Assembly (NCBI GenBank): GCA_900079685.1
Contig: LT599018.1
Span: 186,001-250,000, forward strand
Direction of reading: 5' to 3'
Length of the DNA stretch: 64,000 nt
Source of the DNA: an uncultured delta proteobacterium
Lineage (GTDB): Bacteria; Desulfobacterota; Desulfovibrionia; Desulfovibrionales; Desulfovibrionaceae
Shown: one piece after another, positions 25,299 to 34,586 of the stretch
Layout: each line of letters opens with the position of its first letter
Numbering within the stretch: position 1 is the first letter of the stretch
The notes under the pieces: model-generated
The model's input: only the letters and a program-made list of their open reading frames with translations
Databases searched by the model: none
Told to the model about the DNA's origin: nothing
Position numbers and translations under genes: made by a program

Positions 25299-28200
25299 GG
25301 CCTGTCCTCCTGTCCGGGAACGGGAGGACAGGCGACGGGGATGCATTCCCGCCGGTCAAGGTACACGACGATGCCGGTCGTTTCCCGCTCCGGCTCTCTG
25401 CGGCGCACGGATCGGGACAGCAGGGAAAGGTAGCGTTCCACCTGGAGGATGTGGTCCGGGGACGGGCGGCCCGTCTTGTACTCCACGGCCAGCAGCGGCG
25501 CGTCAGGCGCGTCCACCAGGAGATCGACCCGGCGGATGGAGCCGTCCGCGTCCATCAGGGGTTGCTCCGGGCTGCCGTGGCGCATCCAGGTTGCGGTTTC
25601 CGGCAGGGAGCCGTACCAGGCCAGCATGTCCGCCATTGCGCGGCGCACGCCGTCCGGATCGGGCATGGGGATGGGGAAGGCCCGGAGGCCCTGGTCCACG
25701 GCCCGCGCCACGTCCGCCGCCAAATCGCCCGTCAAGCGCAGGGACTCAAGGCAGGCATGGGCCAGGAGCCCGCGCTGCCGCTCGGAAAAACCCTTTTCCC
25801 CCATGGGGTTGCGGAAAATTTTGAGCCGGGGCAGCCAGGCCATCAGGGGCAGGCCGGTTTCCTGGGCGAGGGGTGCCGGTTCCACCGGCGTTTCCGCCGG
25901 AATTTCCGCAATGGGGCAGGGGGCCGGGCTCCCCCCCGCAAGCAGGGGAGGGAGCGGCAATTTGCCGTAAGTGAATTCGCCGTGCGTGAAAGGGGTGGTT
26001 TCCAGCAGCGTTTCCAGGGCCTTGCCCAGGGATGAGCGCGAGGCGCTGTGCCCGCTCTGGGTGATGAAACCGTACAGCTCCTCCGTCGGCCTGGTCCAGG
26101 CGACGTACAGGAGGTTGATCTGCTCCACGATGCCCCGGATGGATTCCGCCGCGCTGTTTTCCCGGTAGGTGACGAGCGGCGTGCCGGAAGACGCGTCGAT
26201 CGCCAGCGGTTTGTACGGCGGGTCCGCCTGATGGTGGAAGGGCACGACCACCACGGGAAATTCCAGCCCCTTGGCTTTGTGCATGCTCAAGATACGCACG
26301 GCGTCCATGTTTTCGGGCATGGGCACGCGCTCGTCCATGCCGGACTCCGCCCAGTACTCGAGAAAGGCGGAAAGGGAGGAAAATCCCTTGCTTTCCGCCG
26401 CGTACGCCACTTCCGAAAAGCGTTGCAGGAACGGGGCCTGCTCCGGAAAACGCTCGAACAGGCGGCAGTGCCGGATCAGTTCGCGCACCATGTCATAGGC
26501 GCTCAACAGCCCGGTCTGGTCGTGGAACGGCGCCAAGGTCCGCTGCCAGGCCTCGGGAAACGCCGCGCGGAACGCCGCGTACAGCGGCGGCGCGGCGGGG
26601 AGTTCCCTGGCGGCGGCAAGCCAGTCCGTAAGGGTCGCAAAGCCGGGCATCCTGTCGCCGAACAATTCCGGGGAACCTGCCGCGCTCCAGAAGGCGGTGT
26701 CGTCCATGGGGTATTCCAGGAAGGCCAGGGTATCCACGAGCCGGGTCACGAGCGGGTGGCTTCCCAGGCGGAAACTGTGCTCCGTGGCCACGGGAATCCG
26801 CCATTCCGCCAGCCAGTCGGAAACGAGCCCGGCCTCCCTGTTCGTGCGGACGAGCACGGCCACTTCCCCGGGGTTCCGCCGGGAGAGTATCCCGTCTTGC
26901 AGCCCGCCTTGCAAAAGGACACGCAGGGCTTCCTTGACCGCGTCCATCAGGTCCGCCGTGTACTTGGCCTCTATCCGGGTGAGGCGCACGTAGCCTTCTT
27001 TGCTTCTGTTTTTCTCCGGCACGTCCTGGCGGCACCCGGCGAAGGAGGCGGCAAGGGAGCGGGCCGCGTCCGCGAACACGCCGGGCTCGGTGGCGGCGGG
27101 CAGCATGGCCTCAAGGATGCGCCCGACAAAGGCCGCGTCCGCCAGCTGGCCGAAAATGCGGTTGTTGGTATGCACGATGGCCGGGGCGCTTCGCCAGTTG
27201 CAGTCGAGTGTTGTCGTGCGGGGCGGTTCCGGCAGCATGGCCGTAAGGTTTTCATCCAGAGCCACGGCGTTGAAGAGCTCCGCGTTGCCCCCGCGCCAGC
27301 CGTAAATGGCTTGTTTCACGTCCCCGACATACGTCAGGGTCCCCCCGCGCGCGAGGCATTCCTCAACCAGGGGGATGATGGCCCGCCACTGGTCCGTGCT
27401 GGTATCCTGGAACTCGTCGAACAGCAGGTGGACCAGCGTATCCCCCAGGCGGCAGAACGCGTCGGATACCCCGTTGCCCGATTCCAGGGATTCCCGCGCG
27501 AGCGAGGGTAACCGGGAGGCGGGCACGCTGCCCGATTCGCGCTGCACGGTTTCCAGGCCTTCGAGCAGCGGCATTGCCAGGGCCACGAGCGGCATGTATT
27601 CGCGGGTGGTGACGAGCGGCGGGCCGTAGGCCTTCAATCTGCCGTAGGCGGCAAGGAGGTCGCGGAAGGCGGCGGCCGCGTCGGCGGAGGCCTTGCCTTT
27701 GGAAGCCTTGTTCAGCCACTCGTCAAAATCCGCCTTTTGGGCGAAGGAATCCGCGAAGTCCGGCACGGTCATGGCCGGACATTCCTGGCATTTTTGAAGA
27801 AATTTCAGAGCGTTGGCGTTGAGGGAGAGATTCTCGTCATCGACCATGGTTCCCAGGGCGGCGGCGGCGTCATGCATGGCCGCGCACAGGGAGGCCAGCA
27901 TGGCGGCGGCCTTTTTGCCGTCTTCCTCGCTCGGCAAAGGGGAACCGTTCAAATGCAGGTCGATGAGTTCCCGGAGGCGCTTGCGCAGAATGTCGCCCGC
28001 GGCCACGCCCTTGGCGCGGTGGTGGAAGAGGAGCGAGCGGCAGGCGCCCCGCAGAAGGTTCGCCACGTATCCTTCCGGTTCCTGGTCCGCCTGGTCGAGC
28101 AGGGCGTCGTACAGGGGGAGCAGGGCCTCGTCCAGCGTGAAGAGGGGGGCGAAATCCGGCGGCAGGGAGAGAGAGAGGGCGTTGAGCCGCACGAGCAGGT

Positions 28201-28576
28201 TGAGCAGGCTGTCGATGGTCCTGATGTTGACCGCGTCATACCGGCGGAGAATGACCGTGATCCAGTGCCGGGCCTGTTCCGGGGTAAGGGGAAATTCCGG
28301 GTCGCCTTTTCCCTTTGCCAGGGCCTGCTGTTTCAGCTCCCGGACGACCCTGGCCTGCATTTCCGCCGCGGCCTTGTTGGTGAAGGTGGCGGCCAGAATA
28401 CCCGCCAGGGAATAGGGCGCGTTGTCCCCTCTGGGGGCTTCCCGGCCCTCGAGCAGGCAGAGGGACGGCCCGCCGTCGGGGAGCGCCCCCGCGAGGTGCC
28501 ACAAAAAGCGGCGGGTCAGGGTGTAGGTTTTCCCCGACCCGGCGGACGCCGTGATTTGTTCCATGCCTGTCGCCAT
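25295..28576 (-). CDS. addA: AddA/RecB-like UvrD helicase-nuclease
   Basis: A protein of about 1093 residues with superfamily 1A helicase motifs in order: ITASAGSGKTYTLTRRF (Walker A, near the N terminus), L-L-F-D-E-F-Q-D-T-S (motif II), V-G-D-V-K-Q-A-I-Y-G-W-R-G-G (motif III), and M-H-K-A-K-G-L-E-F-P-V-V-V-V (motif V). The C-terminal nuclease domain has V-D-L-L-V-D and L-L-A-V-E-Y-K-T-G followed by Q-V-E-R-Y-L, the RecB-type catalytic set. It runs into addB with a four-base overlap. Start codons at 28594, 28576 and 28564 are all possible; none has a strong ribosome site. An insertion sequence ends about 110 bases upstream. Confidence 0.88.
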   Translation of the reverse strand: MATGMEQITASAGSGKTYTLTRRFLWHLAGALPDGGPSLCLLEGREAPRGDNAPYSLAGILAATFTNKAAAEMQARVVRELKQQALAKGKGDPEFPLTPEQARHWITVILRRYDAVNIRTIDSLLNLLVRLNALSLSLPPDFAPLFTLDEALLPLYDALLDQADQEPEGYVANLLRGACRSLLFHHRAKGVAAGDILRKRLRELIDLHLNGSPLPSEEDGKKAAAMLASLCAAMHDAAAALGTMVDDENLSLNANALKFLQKCQECPAMTVPDFADSFAQKADFDEWLNKASKGKASADAAAAFRDLLAAYGRLKAYGPPLVTTREYMPLVALAMPLLEGLETVQRESGSVPASRLPSLARESLESGNGVSDAFCRLGDTLVHLLFDEFQDTSTDQWRAIIPLVEECLARGGTLTYVGDVKQAIYGWRGGNAELFNAVALDENLTAMLPEPPRTTTLDCNWRSAPAIVHTNNRIFGQLADAAFVGRILEAMLPAATEPGVFADAARSLAASFAGCRQDVPEKNRSKEGYVRLTRIEAKYTADLMDAVKEALRVLLQGGLQDGILSRRNPGEVAVLVRTNREAGLVSDWLAEWRIPVATEHSFRLGSHPLVTRLVDTLAFLEYPMDDTAFWSAAGSPELFGDRMPGFATLTDWLAAARELPAAPPLYAAFRAAFPEAWQRTLAPFHDQTGLLSAYDMVRELIRHCRLFERFPEQAPFLQRFSEVAYAAESKGFSSLSAFLEYWAESGMDERVPMPENMDAVRILSMHKAKGLEFPVVVVPFHHQADPPYKPLAIDASSGTPLVTYRENSAAESIRGIVEQINLLYVAWTRPTEELYGFITQSGHSASRSSLGKALETLLETTPFTHGEFTYGKLPLPPLLAGGSPAPCPIAEIPAETPVEPAPLAQETGLPLMAWLPRLKIFRNPMGEKGFSERQRGLLAHACLESLRLTGDLAADVARAVDQGLRAFPIPMPDPDGVRRAMADMLAWYGSLPETATWMRHGSPEQPLMDADGSIRRVDLLVDAPDAPLLAVEYKTGRPSPDHILQVERYLSLLSRSVRRREPERETTGIVVYLDRRECIPVACPPVPGQEDRP

Positions 28577-28646
28577 ACGGGCGGATGATGCCAAATTTAG
28601 CGGGCCATGCCAACAGAATATGCAATGGAAAACTTACGGCAAAAAA

Positions 28647-28686
28647 AGCCGCCGCGTCCGCGCCATCAGGCGCGGACGCGGCGGCT
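28647..28686. repeat. Left 40-bp direct repeat (terminator hairpin) flanking the insertion sequence
   Basis: An 18-base stem pair around ATCA forms a near-perfect hairpin; the same 40 bases in the same orientation occur at 30258-30297. This copy is preceded on the plus strand by seven A, which on the minus strand is the U tract of a rho-independent terminator. It reads as a duplicated insertion target. Confidence 0.9.
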
Positions 28687-28696
28687 CAGACCTCTG

Positions 28697-28728
28697 ACAA
28701 ACCCCCGTTTTTTTGAGCGGGGGTTTGT
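28697..28728. terminator. Terminator-like hairpin at the IS left end
   Basis: Perfect 11-base arms (28697-28707 and 28718-28728) overlap the inner part of the terminal repeat and are followed on the plus strand by TTTA. It lies after the transposase stop codon and may insulate the element from outside transcription. Confidence 0.6.
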
Positions 28729-28745
28729 TTTATTGCAGCGTTTAG

Positions 28746-30203
28746 TTATGCGGGCACTGCGGATTTTGGAGCGGAGCAAATTCTCCAAAGATGGGAAAAC
28801 AAGCGGGAAAGTGTCGTTTGGGAGCGGGAAAAGCCTGGGCCGCAAGGGCCGTTTGACCGCTCCCAGATGCGCAGGGCTATTTTCTTCATGTTCTGGCAGG
28901 CGGCGGACAAGAGGCATTGCATCTGGACCTTCGCAAGGCCTCGGAAGCGGGCGTAGCGATGCCCATGTAATTCCTTGCCGTCGGCAAAGCTCCGCTCCAC
29001 TGTCTCCTTACGGCGTTTGTAGATGGCTTTGCCTTTGTCCTCGTAGCGATATTCGTTGATTATATCTTTATATTCCTGCCAGATATGGCGCGTTACTGCT
29101 TTGGTATGGTTGCGACTGGCGGTGCATTGCCCGAGAAGGGAGCAGTTGCGGCAAACGGACGGGTCCGAGACATATTCACGGTAACCGTCCCGGGTCGTTG
29201 TCCTATAGCGCAGGACTCGGTTTTGCGGGCAGAGCTGGCAGTCACAAGTCTCATCATAGACAAAATCCCTTTTGCGCAGGTAACCCGCGCGGTGTGTGGG
29301 GCGGCTGTACCCGATGACTCCATAAATATCTCTTTCCACAAGGCCTTTGCAGATATGGGGAGTGAAGTAGGCTGCATCAAGGCCTGCGGACTCGACGTTG
29401 AAACCAAAACGCTTCCGTTGGCGATCAAGGCGGGAGAGGTAGGGCTGAGAGTCATGCACATTGCCGGGGGTAACGAAACTGTCGGTTATGATGCCGCAGA
29501 TTCCGTCCACGGTACGGTGATCCAGATAGAAAAAACCCTTGGGTTTGCCCTCGCGCACCATATACCCGCTGTCCGGGTCCGTGGTGCTGACCTTGATTTC
29601 CTTGGTTTCCGGAGTCTCATCGCGGGGCGGCAAAGGCTTTTTGCCATGCTTGCGGCGGTCTTCATCAATGTCCCGGTCAAGTTCCTCCACATAATCGCGT
29701 ACGGATTTGAGCACCTGGGCCTTGTCATATTTTCCCTTGTTGGCACTGGCTTTCAGGTGGGTTGAATCGGTGTACAGCGTTTTGCCGTCCACCATCTTGC
29801 GCTTTATGGCCTGGAGCACAATCTCGTCAAAAATTTCCTGGTAAACCGGGCTGTCATTGAAACGCCTGCGGCGGTTTTGGCTGAAGGTGCTGGCGTGGGG
29901 GATTTTGTCGGTGAGAGTAAAGCCGAGAAACCAACGATATGCGACATTGACTTCGATTTCGCGAATCAACTGTTGCTCGCTGCGAATGCCGAACAAATAC
30001 CCAATAAAAAGCATCTTGAATAGCACAACCGGATCAACTGCCGGCCTGCCGTTATCGGGACAGTATCTATCTTTGACCTTGTCATAGATGAATCTGAAGT
30101 CGATAGCCTTGTCGATTTTACGAAGAAGATGTTCTTTAGGCACGAGTTGCTCGATATATACCAGTTCCATCATGCCTTGCTGTTCGGTTTTGCGCTTTAT
30201 CAT
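28746..30203 (-). CDS. IS1182-family DDE transposase
   Basis: A 485-residue transposase, full length for the family. An N-terminal InsH/DUF772 domain (V-P-K-E-H-L-L-R-K-I-D, later L-F-K-M-L-F-I-G-Y-L-F-G-I-R-S-E) is followed by the DDE core: Y-T-D-S-T-H-L-K-A with the first Asp, G-L-D-A-A-Y with the second, and K-E-T-V-E-R-S-F-A-D-G-K with the catalytic Glu. A zinc-like Cys set (C-x-L-C-P, C-R-N-C-S-L-L-G-Q-C) lies between. No frameshift or stop interrupts it, so the element may be active. The gene has the same direction as the thiolase gene upstream. Confidence 0.95.
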   Translation of the reverse strand: MIKRKTEQQGMMELVYIEQLVPKEHLLRKIDKAIDFRFIYDKVKDRYCPDNGRPAVDPVVLFKMLFIGYLFGIRSEQQLIREIEVNVAYRWFLGFTLTDKIPHASTFSQNRRRRFNDSPVYQEIFDEIVLQAIKRKMVDGKTLYTDSTHLKASANKGKYDKAQVLKSVRDYVEELDRDIDEDRRKHGKKPLPPRDETPETKEIKVSTTDPDSGYMVREGKPKGFFYLDHRTVDGICGIITDSFVTPGNVHDSQPYLSRLDRQRKRFGFNVESAGLDAAYFTPHICKGLVERDIYGVIGYSRPTHRAGYLRKRDFVYDETCDCQLCPQNRVLRYRTTTRDGYREYVSDPSVCRNCSLLGQCTASRNHTKAVTRHIWQEYKDIINEYRYEDKGKAIYKRRKETVERSFADGKELHGHRYARFRGLAKVQMQCLLSAACQNMKKIALRIWERSNGPCGPGFSRSQTTLSRLFSHLWRICSAPKSAVPA

Positions 30204-30257
30204 GGAGATATAAAAACAAAATCCCGGCTAAAAGGCCAGGACTTTGTCAAGGGTCTG

Positions 30258-30297
30258 AGCCGCCGCGTCCGCGCCATCAGGCGCGGACGCGGCGGCT
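30258..30297. repeat. Right 40-bp direct repeat (terminator hairpin) flanking the insertion sequence
   Basis: Identical to 28647-28686 in the same orientation. It lies 14 bases after the thiolase stop codon. In the thiolase direction it is now followed by insertion-sequence bases instead of the U tract, so the thiolase terminator has probably lost part of its strength. Confidence 0.9.
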
Positions 30298-30311
30298 TTA
30301 ACAGGGGCATG

Positions 30312-31499
30312 CTAGTCCGCGATGCGTTCGACGAGCAGGCACACGCCCATGCCGCCGCCGATGCACAGCGTGGCAAGGCCTTTGCGGCCGTTTTTCTGCT
30401 TCATGATGTGCAGGAGGGTGGTCAGGATGCGCGCGCCGGAAGCGCCGACAGGGTGGCCGAGCGCAATGGCGCCGCCGTGCATGTTGACTTTTTCCATCGG
30501 GAACCCGAGGTCGCGCGCAACGCAAATGCTCTGTGCGGCAAAAGCTTCGTTGGCTTCGATCACGTCGAGGTCGTTGACGGTCCAGCCGGCTTTTTTGAGG
30601 GCGGCGCGGCAGGCGGGCACGGGGCCGATGCCCATGACGGAGGGTTCAACGCCGCCGGAAGCATACGCCGCGATGCGGGCGAGTGGTTTGATGCCCAGTT
30701 CCTTGGCTTTGGCTTCGCTCATCACCACGATGGCGGCCGCGCCGTCGTTGATGCCCGAAGAGTTGCCGGCCGTGACCGCGCCGTCCTTTTTGAAGGCGGG
30801 TTTCAGCTTGGCAAGGGCGTCAATGGTGCATTCGTTGCGGATGTGTTCGTCTTTTTCGAACACGACGTCGCCCTTCTTGGTCTTGATGACGACCGGGCAG
30901 ATTTCTTCCTTGAACGCGTCCTGGTACTGAGCCTCGGCGGCCTTTTCCTGGGAGGCGAGGGCGAAGGCGTCAAGTTCTTCGCGGGTGAGGCCGTATTTTT
31001 CCACCAGGTTTTCGGCGGTGATGCCCATGTGGTAGCCTTCAAAGTCGTCCGTCAGGCCGTCGTTCACCATGGTATCGATGATTGTGGCGTTGCCCATGCG
31101 GTAGCCGGTGCGGGCCTTGTCCAGGGCGTAGACAGCGGAGGACATGTTTTCCGTGCCGCCGGCCACGATAATTTCCGCATCGCCGCACTGGATGGCCTGG
31201 GCGGCCAGCACCACGGACTTGAGGCCGGAGCCGCAGACCTTGTTCAGCGTCATGGTCGGGGTGGTGACGGGAAGGCCCGCCTTGATGGACGCGCGGCGGG
31301 AAACGTTCTGCCCTTTGCCGCCCTGCAGCACGGAGCCGAGGATGACTTCGTCCACCATCTCCGGTTTGACGTTGGCCCGTTCCAGAGCGGCCTTGATGGC
31401 GGTGGCGGCGAGTTCGTCGGCGGGAACGCCGGAGAGAGAACCGTTAAACCCGCCAATGGCGGTACGCGCGGCAGCGCAGATGACGACGGACGTTTTCAT
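30312..31499 (-). CDS. Acetyl-CoA C-acetyltransferase (biosynthetic-type thiolase)
   Basis: A 395-residue thiolase that condenses two acetyl-CoA to acetoacetyl-CoA or runs the reverse. The nucleophile is Cys89 in [11 protein letters not shown], the conserved His is in [14 protein letters not shown], and the second Cys is in L-C-I-G-G-G-M-G. The N-E-A-F-A-A-Q motif is also present. Length and motifs match AtoB/PhaA-type enzymes. GGAGG precedes the ATG at 31499. It is a single gene with a 490-base gap upstream; its downstream terminator is interrupted by the insertion sequence. Confidence 0.95.
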   Translation of the reverse strand: MKTSVVICAAARTAIGGFNGSLSGVPADELAATAIKAALERANVKPEMVDEVILGSVLQGGKGQNVSRRASIKAGLPVTTPTMTLNKVCGSGLKSVVLAAQAIQCGDAEIIVAGGTENMSSAVYALDKARTGYRMGNATIIDTMVNDGLTDDFEGYHMGITAENLVEKYGLTREELDAFALASQEKAAEAQYQDAFKEEICPVVIKTKKGDVVFEKDEHIRNECTIDALAKLKPAFKKDGAVTAGNSSGINDGAAAIVVMSEAKAKELGIKPLARIAAYASGGVEPSVMGIGPVPACRAALKKAGWTVNDLDVIEANEAFAAQSICVARDLGFPMEKVNMHGGAIALGHPVGASGARILTTLLHIMKQKNGRKGLATLCIGGGMGVCLLVERIAD

Positions 31500-31990
31500 G
31501 GGAATCCTCCAAAAGTGTTGCAATAACGGTGGCTCGTTCTATTTGAAAAAAAATATTAGTATAATTGAGTTATTATAGCGAAATGAAAATGATGGCGGAA
31601 AACATGCGGCCAGTGTTTGCTGCAATTTCGTAAAACGATTATTTGGGGCAAGATACGGATTTGAAACACTCTTGTCAATGGCGTTCCCCCTTACGGGGAA
31701 CGGCTTTTCGAGTCGCGGGCGTCCCGAAGATGCTCCGGCCCGGCATGGAGGCGTGACCATGAAACAGCGGTATCCGCCACAGCGCCGGACACGGCTGGCG
31801 CATGCCCGGGGATATCGCCGTGGCCTGTTTTTCCGGGGAATTCTCCCTTATACAGATATGGGGCTGCCCGTGGTTTTGCATGGCAACCTGGGCGGGAACC
31901 GGCAGGAGTCGTAGCGCGGAACGCGCGGCGGCAAAGCCGGAAACGGCCCCGGCGTCACGTTCCGGGGCCGTTTTGTTGGAGAGACTCGGC
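31500..31990. other. Gene-poor 490-base gap upstream of the thiolase gene
   Basis: I see no convincing gene here. The thiolase-proximal part is AT-rich with an 18-base palindrome TATAAT-TGAGTT-ATTATA at 31560-31577, about 60 bases before the thiolase ATG, a candidate promoter or operator. A small hairpin with 8-base arms lies at 31682-31702, followed by CTTTT. The far end holds the terminator of the PPC gene. Confidence 0.5.
31942..31972. terminator. Terminator hairpin after the PPC gene
   Basis: Perfect 11-base arms (31942-31952 and 31962-31972) around a 9-base loop, with TTTTGTT on the plus side and TTTCC on the minus side. It lies 19 bases beyond the stop codon of the last gene of the TRAP/dehydrogenase run. 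Confidence 0.7.
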
Positions 31991-32455
31991 TTACACCGGT
32001 TGCGGGTTGAAGATCATCAACTCGACGTCTTCGTCGAAACGGCGGCCCATGTTCAGGCCTTCCACCTCGCCGATCACGAAATCCGCCGTGATAAGCACCG
32101 TGTTGCCTTCGATGAGGTGCCCGCCCCAGCCGCCGCCGTTCTGGTCACTGAAATTGCAGTGCACGTGGAACAAGGTTTCGCCTTTGTCTCCCTTACAGAT
32201 CATGCCGCTGGTGCTGACAAGCTCAATGGGCCCTGTCAGCACGATGGGATCGCCGTAGCCGTACCCTATCTTCCGGTCTTTCAGGGGGATGGGGTTGAAA
32301 AACCGCGCGGTCCGCAGGCTGCCGATACCCGTCAGGATCAGGCCGTTATTCAGGTTGTGCTTTTCGCAAGCCTCGGCAAACCCTTTCAGGATGTCCTCGC
32401 CCGGGGTCAGACGGAAGGCCACGACGCGGCCGATTTTTCCACTCGCTGAAATCAT
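31991..32455 (-). CDS. PPC (DUF296) domain protein
   Basis: A 154-residue single-domain protein of the PPC family (plants and prokaryotes conserved), related to AT-hook protein domains. Typical elements are present: F-R-L-T-P-G-E-D-I-L, G-L-I-L-T-G-I-G-S-L-R, and H-V-H-C-N-F-S-D-Q-N-G with G-G-H-L-I-E-G-N-T-V near the centre. The conserved His residues (H-V-H and G-H-L) resemble the metal site seen in bacterial PPC structures. The biochemical role is unknown. It is the last gene of the run, 42 bases after the zinc dehydrogenase, so it is probably co-expressed. Confidence 0.88.
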   Translation of the reverse strand: MISASGKIGRVVAFRLTPGEDILKGFAEACEKHNLNNGLILTGIGSLRTARFFNPIPLKDRKIGYGYGDPIVLTGPIELVSTSGMICKGDKGETLFHVHCNFSDQNGGGWGGHLIEGNTVLITADFVIGEVEGLNMGRRFDEDVELMIFNPQPV

Positions 32456-32497
32456 ACTCTCTCTCCTTTCCCGATGCCGCCGTGAGGCCCGGGGTTT

Positions 32498-33535
32498 TTA
32501 CGGTTTCAGGATGGTTTTGCCGCACTCGCCCTTTTCCATGAGGTCCAGGCCCTTTGCAAAGTCGTCCAGGGGCAGGGTGTGGGTGACCACGGCGGAGACG
32601 TCGAGCCCGGCGGCGAGGAGCCCGCGCATTTGTTCCCAGTTCTGGTACATCAGGCGCCCGGCAATGCCTTTCATGGTCAGGCCGCGGTAGACGAATTCAC
32701 CCATATGGAATTCGATGGGCTTGGAGGGGATGCCCACGGCCACGATTTTCGCCTCGGGTTTGCAGTAGGAGAAGGATGCGCTGACGGCGCGGACGTTGCC
32801 GGAGTAATCCACCACCACGTCCACGCCCTTGCCGCCCCGGGTCAGGGCTTTTACAGCCTCGACCGGGTCCTGCTCGATGGGGTTGATTAAATGGTCGGCC
32901 CCCATTTTCAGGGCCATGGCTCCCCGCATCGGGTTGGGCTCCAGCGCGATAACCGATTCGGCCCCGACCTTCTTCGCCACGGCCACGGCCATGGCGCCGA
33001 TGGGACCGCAACCGATGATGGCGACTGTTTTGGCCGCCACCGGGAATTCCATTATGCCGTGGATCGCAACGCCCAGCGGCTCCATCATGCTTGAGATTTC
33101 CACGGGCAGGGACGGGTCGCAGACAAAGGCGTTTTCTTCCGGCACAATCGCGTATTCGGCAAAGCAGCCGTCGCGGGTCACCCCGAACAACTCGGTGTTG
33201 TAGCAGACGTGCTGGTACCCGTTGTGGCACATCTCGCAGGTATTGCAAACAATGTGCGATTCGGCGGACACGATGTCCCCGACCTTGACGCTTTTCACGC
33301 CGGGCCCGACTTCGACGACCTCCCCCGCGAATTCGTGCCCGATGACGACGCCGGGCCTGATGCGCTTTTGGGCCCATTCGTCCCATTGGTTGATATGGAC
33401 GTCCGTGCCGCAGATGGCCGCTCCGAGCACCTTCGTGAGCACTTCGCGCGGGCCGGGTTGGGGAACGGGTCTGGTAACCAGCGCAAGATGGCCCGGGCCG
33501 GCTTCTTCCTTGACGACGCATTTCATGGTCTGCAT
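32498..33535 (-). CDS. Zinc alcohol dehydrogenase, threonine 3-dehydrogenase-like
   Basis: A 345-residue NAD-dependent medium-chain dehydrogenase. The catalytic zinc ligands are Cys42 (I-C-G-T-D) and His67-Glu68 (G-H-E-F); the structural zinc is held by Cys97, Cys100, Cys103 and Cys111. The Rossmann motif reads G-C-G-P-I-G-A-M. The W-D-E-W-A-Q-K-R-I segment after C-G-T-D-V-H-I and the end F-A-K-G-L-D-L-M are those of L-threonine 3-dehydrogenase, but no Kbl partner is nearby, so the true substrate may be another vicinal hydroxy compound. AAGGAG precedes the ATG at 33535. It belongs to the TRAP/aco-like run. Confidence 0.85.
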   Translation of the reverse strand: MQTMKCVVKEEAGPGHLALVTRPVPQPGPREVLTKVLGAAICGTDVHINQWDEWAQKRIRPGVVIGHEFAGEVVEVGPGVKSVKVGDIVSAESHIVCNTCEMCHNGYQHVCYNTELFGVTRDGCFAEYAIVPEENAFVCDPSLPVEISSMMEPLGVAIHGIMEFPVAAKTVAIIGCGPIGAMAVAVAKKVGAESVIALEPNPMRGAMALKMGADHLINPIEQDPVEAVKALTRGGKGVDVVVDYSGNVRAVSASFSYCKPEAKIVAVGIPSKPIEFHMGEFVYRGLTMKGIAGRLMYQNWEQMRGLLAAGLDVSAVVTHTLPLDDFAKGLDLMEKGECGKTILKP

Positions 33536-33656
33536 GGTTTCTCCTTGCCGGGCGAGCCTCAAGACCCCCGCCTGAAGCACCGTTCCGGCGGAAATGGGGC
33601 GGCTTTTCCCCGCATGTTACAGTATGTGAAAACTACCGGGGACTTCCGTCCGCGCG

Positions 33657-34538
33657 TCAATCCTCAAAAAGGCCCATGGCCTTCTCATATATCCTGGCCA
33701 CGGCGCAGTGGTCTTCGTCCGCTTTGCCCATGGCTTCCAACTGGTTCATATAGTCGAGCACCGTCATGGACAGGGGAATGTCCACGCCCAGATGCGCCGC
33801 CAGATCTTTTGCGTTGTTCAGGTCTTTCTGGTGCACGGCTGTGCGGGCGCTGGCCGAATAATCCCGGTTAATCAGGCGCGGAGCCTTGATGTCCATGACC
33901 GCGCTTCCGGCAAATCCGGACCGGATGGCCTGGAACAGGGTTTCAACATCCAGCCCGGCCTTCCTGGCGAAGCAGAAGGCTTCGCCCAGCGCGGCCAGGT
34001 GAATGCCGACCAGCATGTTGTTCACGATCTTGGTGGCGCTGCCGCAGCCGCTCGCTCCCATGTACGTGACGCTCTGGCCCATGCGCGCAAGGTACGGCCT
34101 GACCGCGTCAAACACCTTCCGGTCGCCGCCGGACATAAGCACCAGCGTACCGGCGATCGCCCCGGTTTCTCCGCCGCTGACTGGGGAGTCAATGAGCTCC
34201 ATGCCCTTGGCGCGGGCTTTTGCGGCCAGTTCCTGAATCAGCGCCGTGGCGGTGGAGCCGGTGTCCACGATAACGGTTCCGGCCCGCCCCTCGCCGAGGA
34301 TCGTCGCAACCACGCTTGCCACCAGTTCGTTTTTGGGCAGGCAGAGGAAGATCAGGTCGCAGGCGGCGGCGATTTCCTCCACGGAAGAGGCCGTTTTGCC
34401 CCCGGCCTTTGCGAACAGCTCCCGGCGTTCCCCGGACACGTCAAACCCGGTCACCTGAAGCGGTTCGCCCTTTTGCATCAGGTTGACGGCCATGGGAAGC
34501 CCCATGATGCCAAGCCCGATAAATCCTATATTCGGCAT
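33657..34538 (-). CDS. Beta-hydroxyacid dehydrogenase (3-hydroxyisobutyrate / tartronate-semialdehyde reductase family)
   Basis: A 293-residue NAD(P)-dependent enzyme. The N-terminal Rossmann motif is I-G-F-I-G-L-G-I-M-G-L-P-M-A, the substrate loop reads D-S-P-V-S-G-G-E-T-G-A, and the catalytic Lys170 lies in G-S-A-T-K-I-V-N-N-M. It oxidises or reduces a beta-hydroxy acid; relatives act on 3-hydroxyisobutyrate, D-glycerate/tartronate semialdehyde or sulfolactaldehyde, and sequence alone does not choose among them. It lies 48 bases after the E2 gene. The dehydrogenase set suggests catabolism of the acid brought in by the upstream TRAP carrier. Confidence 0.88.
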   Translation of the reverse strand: MPNIGFIGLGIMGLPMAVNLMQKGEPLQVTGFDVSGERRELFAKAGGKTASSVEEIAAACDLIFLCLPKNELVASVVATILGEGRAGTVIVDTGSTATALIQELAAKARAKGMELIDSPVSGGETGAIAGTLVLMSGGDRKVFDAVRPYLARMGQSVTYMGASGCGSATKIVNNMLVGIHLAALGEAFCFARKAGLDVETLFQAIRSGFAGSAVMDIKAPRLINRDYSASARTAVHQKDLNNAKDLAAHLGVDIPLSMTVLDYMNQLEAMGKADEDHCAVARIYEKAMGLFED

Positions 34539-34586
34539 GGTATTCCTCGCAGTTGCGGTAAAAACGTTGACGCCGCTCCCGTGCTC

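Larger units (their letters stand above)
28687..30257 (-). mobile_element. IS1182-family insertion sequence, 1571 bp, apparently complete
   Basis: The element carries one intact transposase gene and ends in imperfect inverted repeats: CAGACCTCTGACAAA at the left end and CAGACCCTTGACAAA read inward from the right end (13 of these 15 match). It is bounded on both sides by the same 40-bp hairpin in direct orientation. Insertion into palindromes and long target duplications are described for IS1182-family elements. Because of the palindromic target the exact ends could shift by two bases. Confidence 0.88.

Noticed and set aside
29085-29765. Plus-strand frame inside the insertion sequence
   Set aside because: It lies antisense to the complete transposase; no second IS gene is expected for IS1182-family elements.
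31672-31914. 80-codon frame in the gap upstream of the thiolase gene
   Set aside because: No ribosome site, Arg-rich composition, a hairpin over its start, and no recognisable feature.
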